NCBI RefSeq assembly: GCF_946892675.1
Contig: NZ_CAMPOV010000001.1
Span: 2,516,033-2,580,032 of the forward strand
Direction of reading: 5' to 3'
From: Arthrobacter sp. Marseille-P9274
GTDB taxonomy: Bacteria; Actinomycetota; Actinomycetes; Actinomycetales; Micrococcaceae
DNA: 64,000 bases
This document shows, in pieces, positions 35,438-44,163 of the stretch. Made by a program: the position numbers and the translations under genes. Numbering within the stretch: the stretch's first letter is position 1; each line of letters begins with the position of its first letter. The notes beneath the pieces are model-generated. The model saw only the letters and a program-made list of their open reading frames with translations, made no database searches and was not told where the DNA came from.

Positions 35438-35983
35438 ATGACACTGCCCCAAGGCCTCACAGAAGGCGTTTGGAAACTCGACCAGGCCCACAGCGAGATC
35501 GGCTTCACGGTCCGCCACGCCGGCATCAGCAAGGTCCGCGGACGGTTCACGGACGCAGACGCCGAAGCGCGCGTCGGATCGACGCTGGCAGACTCCACCC
35601 TCCACGCGACCGTCAAGACCGCCAGCTTCAACTCGGGCGAGGCCAACCGCGACGCCCACGTCAAGGGCACGGACTTTTTCGATGTCGAACAGTTCCCGGA
35701 GATGACCTTCGTCGCGAGGGGGGTTGAGGGCGACGGCGAGGAATACACCCTCACGGGCGACCTCACCATCCGTGGTGTCACCAAGCCGGTCGAGGTGGAG
35801 GTGGAGTTCACGGGCGTCGCCGTCGATCCGTTCGGCGCCACCCGCGCCGGCTTCACCGGCGAAGCCGAGATCAGCCGCAAGGAATTCGGCCTGACCTGGA
35901 ACGCGGCGCTCGAAGCCGGCGGCGTACTGGTCAGCGACAAGGTGAAGATCAACCTGGACGCAGCGCTCATCAAGCAGTCCTGA
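35438..35983 (+). CDS. YceI family protein
   Basis: A 181-residue lipocalin-like YceI protein, read from MTLPQGLTEGVWKLDQAHSE. GFTVRHAGISKVRGRF, HVKGTDFFDVEQFPEMTF and LTGDLTIRGVTKPVEVEVEF are hallmark strands. No signal peptide, so probably cytoplasmic, binding an isoprenoid or other hydrophobic molecule. GAGTCGAAG lies before the ATG. Confidence 0.88.
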   Translation: MTLPQGLTEGVWKLDQAHSEIGFTVRHAGISKVRGRFTDADAEARVGSTLADSTLHATVKTASFNSGEANRDAHVKGTDFFDVEQFPEMTFVARGVEGDGEEYTLTGDLTIRGVTKPVEVEVEFTGVAVDPFGATRAGFTGEAEISRKEFGLTWNAALEAGGVLVSDKVKINLDAALIKQS

Positions 35984-35989
35984 TCCGTT

Positions 35990-36036
35990 GCCCGCGGGCC
36001 GGGGCCCTATGCTTCCGCCCCGGCCCGCCGGCGGGC
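35990..36036 (+). terminator. GC-rich hairpin terminator after yceI
   Basis: GGGCCGGGGC at 35996-36005 pairs perfectly with GCCCCGGCCC at 36017-36026, extended by GCCCGC (35990-35995) with GCGGGC (36031-36036). It begins 6 bp after the yceI stop. Confidence 0.75.
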
Positions 36037-36163
36037 ACCGAATATCATCCTTTCGGGCTAGTCACAGCGCACTCGGCGTCACTGTAATGTTGGCTTAACA
36101 GGCCCCGCGAAGGCGCCTGCATGCTTCCGCCGCTCCCTGTGCAGCCAAGAAAAGGATCCGACC

Positions 36164-36976
36164 ATGTCCACTCCTGAAAACCAGCCCGATCCCTCCGGCC
36201 AGCCGGAACAGCAGCGCGGCCAAGCGGCCAACGGTTCTGGCCAGGAGCAGCCTCGGTACGGGCAGAACGCCCCGCAGTACGGGCAGCCCCAGTACGGACA
36301 GAACCAGCCGCCGTACGGCCAGAACGCCCCGCAGTACGGGCAGAACCCGCCGCAGTACGGCCAGAACGCCCCGCAGTACGGGCAGCAGCCCGGCCCCTAC
36401 GGCCAGAACGCACCCCAGTACGGCCAGCAGCCCGGCCCCTACGGCTACCAGAGCGCACAGCCGGGCCAGTACAGCTACCCCTCCTCCCAGCCGCAGCCGG
36501 GCGCCGTGCCGACCCGACCCAAAGAAGTCGTCATCGCCTTCTGGCTGATCATCGCCGCGGCGGTGCTGACCGCCGTCCAGGTCATCATCTCCCTCGCCAC
36601 CATGGACACCCTGCTGGCCGGCATGGCGGATGACCCTGCCGTGCGCGATGCCTTGGCGCAGACCGGCGGCGAGATCAGCGAACAGCAGTTCATGGACATG
36701 ATGAGCGGCACGGCGGGCGTCGTCCTCGTGATTTCAGGCCTGATCGTCATCGGCCTCTACCTGATGGTGGCCTTCGGCGTGAAGGCCGGCAAGAACTGGG
36801 CCCGCATCACCGGCACCGTTTTCGCGGCACTGTCCCTGGTGGGCCTGGTGCCGTTCGGCCTTAACACGCTGACGGCGCTGCTGGGCATCGCTGCGATCGT
36901 GCTGCTGTTCATGCGGCCGGCCAACGAGTACTTCAAAGCCGTCTCGGCCCGGAAGTTCGGCATCTACGGCCGCTGA
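36164..36976 (+). CDS. Membrane protein with N-terminal YGQ-repeat tail
   Basis: A 270-residue protein. Residues ~1-115 are a disordered tail made of repeats such as YGQNAPQ, YGQNPPQ and YGQQPGP. Four membrane spans follow, starting at VVIAFWLIIAAAVLTAVQVI and ending GIAAIVLLFMRP. The C-terminal part resembles small actinobacterial four-span proteins of unknown function. Proline/Tyr/Gln-rich tails of this sort often form flexible cytoplasmic or phase-separating segments. Start MSTPENQP with a GAAAAGGATCC ribosome site. Confidence 0.78.
   Translation: MSTPENQPDPSGQPEQQRGQAANGSGQEQPRYGQNAPQYGQPQYGQNQPPYGQNAPQYGQNPPQYGQNAPQYGQQPGPYGQNAPQYGQQPGPYGYQSAQPGQYSYPSSQPQPGAVPTRPKEVVIAFWLIIAAAVLTAVQVIISLATMDTLLAGMADDPAVRDALAQTGGEISEQQFMDMMSGTAGVVLVISGLIVIGLYLMVAFGVKAGKNWARITGTVFAALSLVGLVPFGLNTLTALLGIAAIVLLFMRPANEYFKAVSARKFGIYGR
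36253..36475 (+). repeat. Degenerate 21-30 bp repeats encoding YGQ motifs
   Basis: Within the preceding gene, variants of TACGGCCAGAACGCCCCGCAG recur about nine times, with near-identical copies around 36258, 36316, 36358 and 36400. They keep frame and encode YGQNAPQ-type units, so slippage can change copy number without breaking the gene. Confidence 0.75.
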
Positions 36977-36986
36977 TCGACTGGCT

Positions 36987-37700
36987 CTAGCGGGCGCTGC
37001 GGGCGCGGGATTCGGAACCTGGTTCCGATTCCTGCGCCCGTTGTGCGTGGTAGGCAAGAATCTGCAGTTCGGTGGCCATGTCCACCTTGCGCACTTCGAC
37101 GCCCGGCGGCACCTGCAGGACGACCGGAGCAAAGCTGAGGATACTGCGCACCCCAGCGGCCACGAGCTCGTCGCAGAGCTCCTGCGCGGACCGGGCCGGA
37201 ACCGCCAGGACCACCATGTTCACTCCGGTGCGCGCCAGGACCCTCTCCAAGTCCATGACAGCGCTGACCTTCAGCCCGCCGACCTCGGAACCGATAATGG
37301 CGGGGTCGGCGTCGAAGATGGCCGCCACTTCGAAGCCTCTGGTCGTGAAGCCGGAATAGCCGGCCAGGGCCCGGCCAAGGTTACCGGCCCCGACAATGGC
37401 GACCCGCCACTCCTGGGTCAGGCCGAGGCGCGCGGCAATGGTCCGGGTGAGAAGCTGGACCTCGTAGCCGACGCCGCGCGTGCCGTAGGACCCCAAATAG
37501 GACAGATCCTTGCGCAGCATGGCCGACTTCACGCCGGCGGCCTCGGCGAGCTCCTCCGAAGAAACGCGCTCGACGCCTTCGGCCAGCAAAGAGTTAAGCG
37601 CCCTGAGGTAAATAGTCAGCCGGGCTACCGAAGCGGGAGGAATGGGTCGACCGCGCGTCTCCGGCCCCGTAGCGGGACCTGAAGGATCGTGGGTAGTCAC
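36987..37700 (-). CDS. rex: Redox-sensing transcriptional repressor Rex
   Basis: A 237-residue NAD(H)-responsive repressor of respiratory genes. The N-terminal winged helix has VKSAMLRKDLSYLGSYGTRGVGY; the Rossmann domain starts at VAIVGAGNLGRAL and the C-terminal swapped helix ends in YHAQRAQESE. Length and motifs are complete. The glutaredoxin gene at 37777 precedes it on the same strand, with 76 bp between. Confidence 0.95.
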   Translation of the reverse strand: MTTHDPSGPATGPETRGRPIPPASVARLTIYLRALNSLLAEGVERVSSEELAEAAGVKSAMLRKDLSYLGSYGTRGVGYEVQLLTRTIAARLGLTQEWRVAIVGAGNLGRALAGYSGFTTRGFEVAAIFDADPAIIGSEVGGLKVSAVMDLERVLARTGVNMVVLAVPARSAQELCDELVAAGVRSILSFAPVVLQVPPGVEVRKVDMATELQILAYHAQRAQESEPGSESRARSAR

Positions 37701-37776
37701 GGTTCGGTCCTTACGGTATCGGTCTGTATCCCAACTTTAGGGGCTCGGTTCGGCGCCCACCAATCCGGCGGCCCGG

Positions 37777-38034
37777 TCAGGCGGTGAGCAGGCACCGCAG
37801 CCGGTCCGGATCGATGTGCCAGAAGTCCCGCTGCACGCCGTCGATCATCACGACCGGAATTTCCTCCGCGAAGCGCCGCTCCAGCTCGGCGTCGTCCAGG
37901 ATCGACTGCTCCCGCCATTCCACCCCAAGTTCCTCGGCGACCTCGGCCACGGTGCGTCGCGCGGCCTCGCACAGGTGGCAGCCGGGCTTGGTCAGCAGCA
38001 GCAGGTCGTGCGGAGGGGCGGGTGATTCACTCAT
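37777..38034 (-). CDS. Glutaredoxin-like small redox protein
   Basis: An 85-residue DUF836/glutaredoxin-fold protein with the motif KPGCHLCEAA (Cys19, Cys22), EEIPVVMIDG and the C-terminal DPDRLRCLL. Soluble. The short reading beginning MSESPAPP is used; a long upstream in-frame extension is antisense to the HAD gene. It lies upstream of rex on the same strand, making a redox pair. Confidence 0.85.
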   Translation of the reverse strand: MSESPAPPHDLLLLTKPGCHLCEAARRTVAEVAEELGVEWREQSILDDAELERRFAEEIPVVMIDGVQRDFWHIDPDRLRCLLTA

Positions 38035-38159
38035 GGCTCCAAGGTAGCGCGAGCCGTGCTCGGGGCGCCACGCGGCCGCCAGCCAGCCGGACACGGCCGT
38101 CGGACGATCCGGTACCGGGGCCAGGCGGCCGGACACCGCGGATATCAACACTAGGCCGG

Positions 38160-38201
38160 GGCGCCGTCGATGCCGGACCCGGCGCCGTCGATGCCGGACC
38201 C
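38160..38201. repeat. Two tandem copies of a 21-bp repeat
   Basis: GGCGCCGTCGATGCCGGACCC occurs twice in direct tandem (38160-38180 and 38181-38201) in the divergent gap between the glutaredoxin and HAD genes, 70 bp before the HAD start. It may be a replication-slippage product or overlap regulatory DNA. Confidence 0.8.
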
Positions 38202-38271
38202 GGCGGCCGGGGACGGAGTCGGGGTTCCCCGGCGGTCTGCACCCTTGGACCTCGGTCGCTAGACTCGAGAC

Positions 38272-39090
38272 ATGCCGACAGCCGACCAGGATCCAGCCGC
38301 CCGCACCTCTGGCCCGCCGGACCGTCTGGCGGCGGCCGCGTTTTTCGACGTCGACAACACCCTGATGCGCGGGGCCAGTCTCTTCCATGTCGGCCTGAAG
38401 ATGTACCAGCGCGGTTCCTTCAGGCTGCGCGATGCCGCCGGTTTCTTCATCAAGCAGGGCCGCTTCCTGCTCACGGGTGAGAACCTCAAGGACATCCACG
38501 CCGTCCGGGATTCCGCCATGGCGATCGGCACCGGCCTGCTGGTGAGCGATGTGAAGGCCCTCGGCGAGGAGGTCTACGACGAGATCATTGCCTCGAGGAT
38601 CTGGCCCGGCACGCGCGCATTGGCGGACCAGCACCTCCGCGCGGGTCGCCGGGTCTGGCTGGTCACGGCCACTCCCCTGGCGGTCGCCGAGGTCATTGCC
38701 GACCGCCTGGGCCTGACAGGTGCCCTGGGGACCGTCGCGGAAATTGACGACGGCGCCTACACCGGACAGCTTGTCGGCGAGATCTTGCACGGGCAGGCCA
38801 AGGCGGACGCCGTGGCGGAACTGGCCCGGCTGGAGGGGCTCAGGCTGGACGGCTGCTGGGCCTACAGCGACTCCTACAACGATGTGCCGCTGCTGTCGCT
38901 GGTCGGCAATCCGGTGGCCATCAACCCGGACGCCCGGCTGCGCCGGCACGCGCGCGAGCACAACTGGCCGGTCTACGACTTCCGCAGCGGACGGCGGGCG
39001 GCGACCCTGGGCCTGAAGGCCGCGACCTTTGCGGGCGCCGTCTACGGACTCTGGCGCGGCCTGAGCAAGGTCCGGGGTCCTCGCGCCTGA
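38272..39090 (+). CDS. HAD-IB family hydrolase (SerB-like)
   Basis: A 272-residue haloacid-dehalogenase phosphatase. Motif I is FFDVDNTL (Asp26, Asp28), motif II is VTATP, and motif III/IV is in YSDSYNDVPLLSLVGNPVAINPD. The family includes phosphoserine-phosphatase-like and lysophosphatidate enzymes. It lies upstream of the COX24 and HTH genes, as the serB1 region of mycobacteria does as I recall it. Substrate not resolved. Confidence 0.87.
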   Translation: MPTADQDPAARTSGPPDRLAAAAFFDVDNTLMRGASLFHVGLKMYQRGSFRLRDAAGFFIKQGRFLLTGENLKDIHAVRDSAMAIGTGLLVSDVKALGEEVYDEIIASRIWPGTRALADQHLRAGRRVWLVTATPLAVAEVIADRLGLTGALGTVAEIDDGAYTGQLVGEILHGQAKADAVAELARLEGLRLDGCWAYSDSYNDVPLLSLVGNPVAINPDARLRRHAREHNWPVYDFRSGRRAATLGLKAATFAGAVYGLWRGLSKVRGPRA

Positions 39091-39149
39091 TTCCTGCGGC
39101 TGTCTCGCCGCGGGCCGGCGACGGGATCGAAGGCCGGGGGTTAAAGACA

Positions 39150-39180
39150 GCAGGCCCGCCGGTTTCCCGGGCGGACCTGC
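39150..39180 (+). terminator. Hairpin terminator between HAD and COX24 genes
   Basis: GCAGGcCCGCC at 39150-39160 pairs with GGCGGaCCTGC at 39170-39180, with one C-A mismatch and a 9-nt loop. It lies between the convergent HAD gene and the 32-residue protein gene. Confidence 0.65.
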
Positions 39181-39198
39181 GAGCTGCCGGCTGTGCGG

Positions 39199-39297
39199 CT
39201 ACTTCTTGTTGCGGCGCTGGTGGCGGGTCTTGCGAAGCAGCTTACGGTGCTTCTTCTTTGCCATACGCTTGCGGCGCTTCTTGATAACTGAACCCAC
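39199..39297 (-). CDS. AURKAIP1/COX24-domain small basic protein, 32 aa
   Basis: A 32-residue very basic protein, MGSVIKKRRKRMAKKKHRKL followed by LRKTRHQRRNKK, starting at GTG. It belongs to the tiny actinobacterial family related to the mitochondrial COX24/AURKAIP1 ribosome-associated domain. Half of the residues are Lys or Arg, consistent with rRNA binding; homologues are seen as extra ribosomal proteins in actinobacterial ribosomes. The gene is easily missed because of its length. It is next to the HTH gene at 39476, as in mycobacteria. Confidence 0.9.
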   Translation of the reverse strand: MGSVIKKRRKRMAKKKHRKLLRKTRHQRRNKK

Positions 39298-39475
39298 GAG
39301 TTCCTCACAAATCACTTCGGTTGGCATCCGCCGGCCCCGACTGCCCGAAAGGGCCGGGCAGGCCAGCAAATCTTACGACGACGTAAAACGTTCCTTAACA
39401 GGGTACCGCCTAATTCGGAACAGCTTTGACCGCGGCCCCGGCAACCCGACCGGCGCCGCACCCCGTCCGACCGGG

Positions 39476-39688
39476 TCAGGCGGTGCCGCTCTGGCCGTCC
39501 ACTACCGCTCCCTGCACATACTGCTCCACTGCGGATTCCGGAACGCGGTAGGAGCGGCCGAAGCGGACGGCAGGCAGATCGCCGGCGTGGACCAGGCGGT
39601 AGACGGTCATCTTCGAGACGCGCATGACCTCGGCAACCTCCGCGACCGTGAGGAAGCGGACGTTCGAGAAGTTCTTCTCCTCAGCCAT
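39476..39688 (-). CDS. Excisionase-like helix-turn-helix DNA-binding protein
   Basis: A 70-residue MerR-like single-domain protein: LTVAEVAEVMRVSKMTVYRL forms the HTH and LPAVRFGRSYRVPESAVEQY the wing. It resembles excisionase/BldC-type small regulators. In actinobacteria this gene stands next to the COX24 gene and is conserved in order, so it is chromosomal rather than phage-derived. Regulatory targets unknown. Confidence 0.85.
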   Translation of the reverse strand: MAEEKNFSNVRFLTVAEVAEVMRVSKMTVYRLVHAGDLPAVRFGRSYRVPESAVEQYVQGAVVDGQSGTA

Positions 39689-39869
39689 TGCACATCAATC
39701 CTTAACTCCAGGCAGACCCGACCCCGGGCGAAGGCCCAACGGCGTGCTGCCTTGCCAAGCGAGTAAGTACCGTCTCACTCGATACTCTAGATGCATGAGT
39801 GGCCAAAGTGAAAGTTGTCCTTGTGGCTTAATCGTTAGATGACTAGGGGCTTTTTTATCGCCCGTCCCC

Positions 39870-40979
39870 TTACGGCCGTCCGGCCGCGGAACGGCCAGCG
39901 GCCGCCAATTGCTCAAGCACCAGTTCGGTGGTTTCCCAGCCCATGCAGGCATCCGTCACGCTGCGGCCGTAGACGAGCTCGGCCTCTCCGTTGGCCACCT
40001 CGGCCACGTCCAGCTTCTGGGCGCCGCCGGACAGAAAGCTCTCGAGCATGACGCCGGCCAAAGTCCCGGTCCCCGCCTCGGCGGCCTCGAGCTGGGCCGC
40101 CAGTTCCAGCGCAACTTCGGCCTGCCGGTGGTGGCTCTTCCCGCTGTTGGCATGGCTTGCGTCGACAATGACCCGCGGGTTGACTCCCGCCGCGGCCAGC
40201 TGGCGGGAGGCGTCGAGCACGCTGGCCGCCGAGTAGTTCGGTCCGCCGCTGCCGCCGCGCAGGATGAGGTGGGTGTCCGGATTGCCGGGCGCTGCCACCA
40301 CGGCCGCGCGTCCGTCGTCGCCCATGCCGAGGTAGGCCTGTTCCGCCGATGCCGCCAGGCATGCGTCGACCGCTACCTGGATTCCGCCGTCGGTCCCGTT
40401 CTTGAAGCCGACAGGCAGCGGCAAGCCCGCCGCGAGCTGGCGGTGGATCTGGCTCTCGGTGGTCCGGGCCCCGATGGCGCCCCAGCTGACAAGGTCGGCG
40501 AGGTAGGGCGCGCTGACCGGCTCGAGGAACTCGGTCGCGACGGGCAGGCCCAGTGCCGTCACATCCAGCAGGAAGCGGCGCGCCATGCGCAGTCCGGTCG
40601 CGACATCGTGGGAGCCGTCCAGGTGCGGGTCGTTGATCAGCCCCTTCCAGCCGACCGTGGTGCGCGGCTTCTCGAAGTACGCGCGCATCACCACCAGCAG
40701 GTCCGCGCTATGCCGGCGGGCCGCCTCCGCCAGCCGCGCAGCGTAGTCCAGCCCGGCCTCCGGATCATGGATCGAGCAGGGTCCTGCGATCACGAGCAGC
40801 CGGTCATCGAGTCCGTTGAGAATGGCCCGGATCCCCGTCCGTCCACGTTCGACGGCGGCGATCGCTCCGGGCGCCGCCGGCAGTTCCGCCGTCAGTTCCC
40901 CCGGCGAGGGCAGCACGCTGAACGTCGCGGCGCCGGAGGAAGGGCTGTGCGTGGCGGTGAGGCTGGATAGTGGCGGCAT
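39870..40979 (-). CDS. aroG: 3-deoxy-7-phosphoheptulonate synthase (DAHP synthase, type I)
   Basis: The first enzyme of aromatic amino acid synthesis, 369 residues. Type I hallmarks: LLVIAGPCSIHDPEAGLDYA, YFEKPRTTVGWKGLINDP, GAIGARTTESQIHRQLAAGL, FKNGTDG and VIVDASHANSGKSH. It is a single gene preceded by a long leader with a mini-ORF and hairpins, suggesting control by attenuation in response to aromatic amino acids. Confidence 0.95.
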   Translation of the reverse strand: MPPLSSLTATHSPSSGAATFSVLPSPGELTAELPAAPGAIAAVERGRTGIRAILNGLDDRLLVIAGPCSIHDPEAGLDYAARLAEAARRHSADLLVVMRAYFEKPRTTVGWKGLINDPHLDGSHDVATGLRMARRFLLDVTALGLPVATEFLEPVSAPYLADLVSWGAIGARTTESQIHRQLAAGLPLPVGFKNGTDGGIQVAVDACLAASAEQAYLGMGDDGRAAVVAAPGNPDTHLILRGGSGGPNYSAASVLDASRQLAAAGVNPRVIVDASHANSGKSHHRQAEVALELAAQLEAAEAGTGTLAGVMLESFLSGGAQKLDVAEVANGEAELVYGRSVTDACMGWETTELVLEQLAAAGRSAAGRP

Positions 40980-40984
40980 TGCAG

Positions 40985-41010
40985 GTTCCCGTCTGATTAA
41001 GGGCGGGAAC
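40985..41010 (-). promoter_or_regulatory. Hairpin over the aroG ribosome-binding region
   Basis: On the minus strand GTTCCCG (41010-41004) pairs with CGGGAAC (40991-40985) with a 12-nt loop, ending 5 nt before the aroG ATG. The only SD-like sequence (GGGAA) lies inside the stem, so the hairpin could limit translation initiation. Confidence 0.45.
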
Positions 41011-41041
41011 GGTAGCCCAGACCCCGCCGTAGAAATGGCGA

Positions 41042-41132
41042 AGGGCAGAGAATGATCTCTGCCCTGTTGGCTCTGGAGGTTCGTTGGGTGCGTATGCCGC
41101 TAGGCAGTCACGTCAGGCCCCTCCAGAGCCAA
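41042..41132 (-). promoter_or_regulatory. Putative transcription attenuator of DAHP synthase
   Basis: On the minus strand TTGGCTCTGGAGG (41132-41120), which spans the two Trp codons of the leader ORF, pairs perfectly with CCTCCAGAGCCAA (41079-41067). Two bases later a 10-bp hairpin follows, AGGGCAGAGA/TCTCTGCCCT with a 4-nt loop (41065-41042). This arrangement resembles a leader with a 1:2 stem followed by a terminator. The downstream T-run is short, and an obvious antiterminator pairing was not found, so the exact mechanism is open. Confidence 0.65.
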
Positions 41133-41146
41133 CGGAAAATACGCAT
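41108..41146 (-). CDS. Leader peptide MRIFRWLWRGLT upstream of aroG
   Basis: A 12-codon ORF with Phe4, Trp6 and Trp8, ending with TGA, 129 bp before the aroG start. Two Trp codons and one Phe codon in 12 suggest ribosome stalling when charged tRNA-Trp is scarce. No good SD is seen; the transcript may start close to the ATG (TTGCGT and TACATG at 41186 and 41165, 15-bp spacing). An overlapping frame from 41162 reads MTTRWYAYFPLALEGPDVTA, also rich in aromatics, and cannot be excluded. Confidence 0.6.
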   Translation of the reverse strand: MRIFRWLWRGLT

Positions 41147-41237
41147 ACCAACGGGTTGTCATGTAGCGAGGGTACGCCGGACGCAACCGCGGCCGCCAGT
41201 CGGTCCGCCCGTTGTAACGGAAAATGACGCGGCGCCC

Positions 41238-42116
41238 TCAAACTGGATCCGAACCGGCCAGGAAGGCGGCCCCCAGCACCGGCGCCCGGTCGAGGGGCCG
41301 CACGCCGGTGATCCCGTGGGCGGCGACCTCGGCCGCGATGCCCTGCGCCATCCGGGGAACGTGCGCCCCGATGCTTCCGCCGAGGATGACAGGGCCGCTG
41401 CTGCCGATCCGGCGCGCGACCAGGACAATCAGTTCTGCCAGCTCCCTGATGGCCGCCTCCAGCAACGCTCCCGCCACCGGATCCCGGCCGGCCGCGTCGA
41501 TCACCACGCGCGATCGCTGCGCCCAGTAGGCCCGGCCCGCTCCGCCATGGAAGGCGGATATCAGGTCCACGGGCTCCGCCAGGCCGCAGTCCGCCAGCAG
41601 CGTCCGGGTGAGTTCGTCCGCTTCCAGGCCTTGGTCGCGGCGCCGAAGGGCGTGACGGACGGCCTCGCGGGCCAGCCAGTAGCCGCTGCCCTCGTCGCCC
41701 AGCAGGTAGCCCCAGCCGCCGGCCCGGGCCTCGCGTCCGGCACCGTCGGTCCCCCAGACCGCGGAACCCGTGCCGACGATGACGGCGATGCCTCTGCTGG
41801 CGCAGCCCGCGGCCAGGATGAGCCGCGAGTCGTGGACCACCTCGATCCGGGCCCCCGGCGCAAGGGGAGCGATTAGCGATACCAGGGCTCCGGCGTCGTC
41901 CGCGGTATCAATGCCTCCGGCGCCGGCTAGGACGTGGCCCGCGCCCCCACCTACCGCGGCGAACACCTTGGCCAAAGCTTCCGCGGCCTCGGCGCGCGAG
42001 ACGTTCTGCACGTTCGCGCTGCCGGCCACGGCCTCGCCCGCGGGCACACCGTCCTCGAACCGGACGGCATGCGTCTTGCTGCCGCCGATGTCCAGCCCAA
42101 TCAGGACGTCCGTCAT
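41238..42116 (-). CDS. BadF/BadG-type sugar kinase (N-acetylglucosamine kinase-like)
   Basis: A 292-residue ASKHA-fold kinase: phosphate-1 motif LIGLDIGGSKTHAV, adenosine region VIVGTGSAVWGTDG, GGWGYLLGDEGSGYW (sugar-binding signature of this family) and the late VILGGSIGAHV. Likely phosphorylates GlcNAc or a related amino sugar, though the family also holds CoA-benzoate reductase activators. It lies 24 bp after gdhA on the same strand. Confidence 0.82.
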   Translation of the reverse strand: MTDVLIGLDIGGSKTHAVRFEDGVPAGEAVAGSANVQNVSRAEAAEALAKVFAAVGGGAGHVLAGAGGIDTADDAGALVSLIAPLAPGARIEVVHDSRLILAAGCASRGIAVIVGTGSAVWGTDGAGREARAGGWGYLLGDEGSGYWLAREAVRHALRRRDQGLEADELTRTLLADCGLAEPVDLISAFHGGAGRAYWAQRSRVVIDAAGRDPVAGALLEAAIRELAELIVLVARRIGSSGPVILGGSIGAHVPRMAQGIAAEVAAHGITGVRPLDRAPVLGAAFLAGSDPV

Positions 42117-42139
42117 GGGCAGAGCCTACCGGGAAACTG

Positions 42140-44100
<1,961 letters not shown>

Positions 44101-44163
44101 TCCATTACCCTAACCGCATATACGCTCTCTGGCATCCTCCTCGGCGGGCGTGCCGCCGAGGGT

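Noticed and set aside
39780-39870. tRNA-like or Rho-independent signal with TTTTTT after the HTH gene
   Set aside because: No cloverleaf and no clear stem of more than 4-5 bp; only a weak candidate terminator for DAHP synthase.
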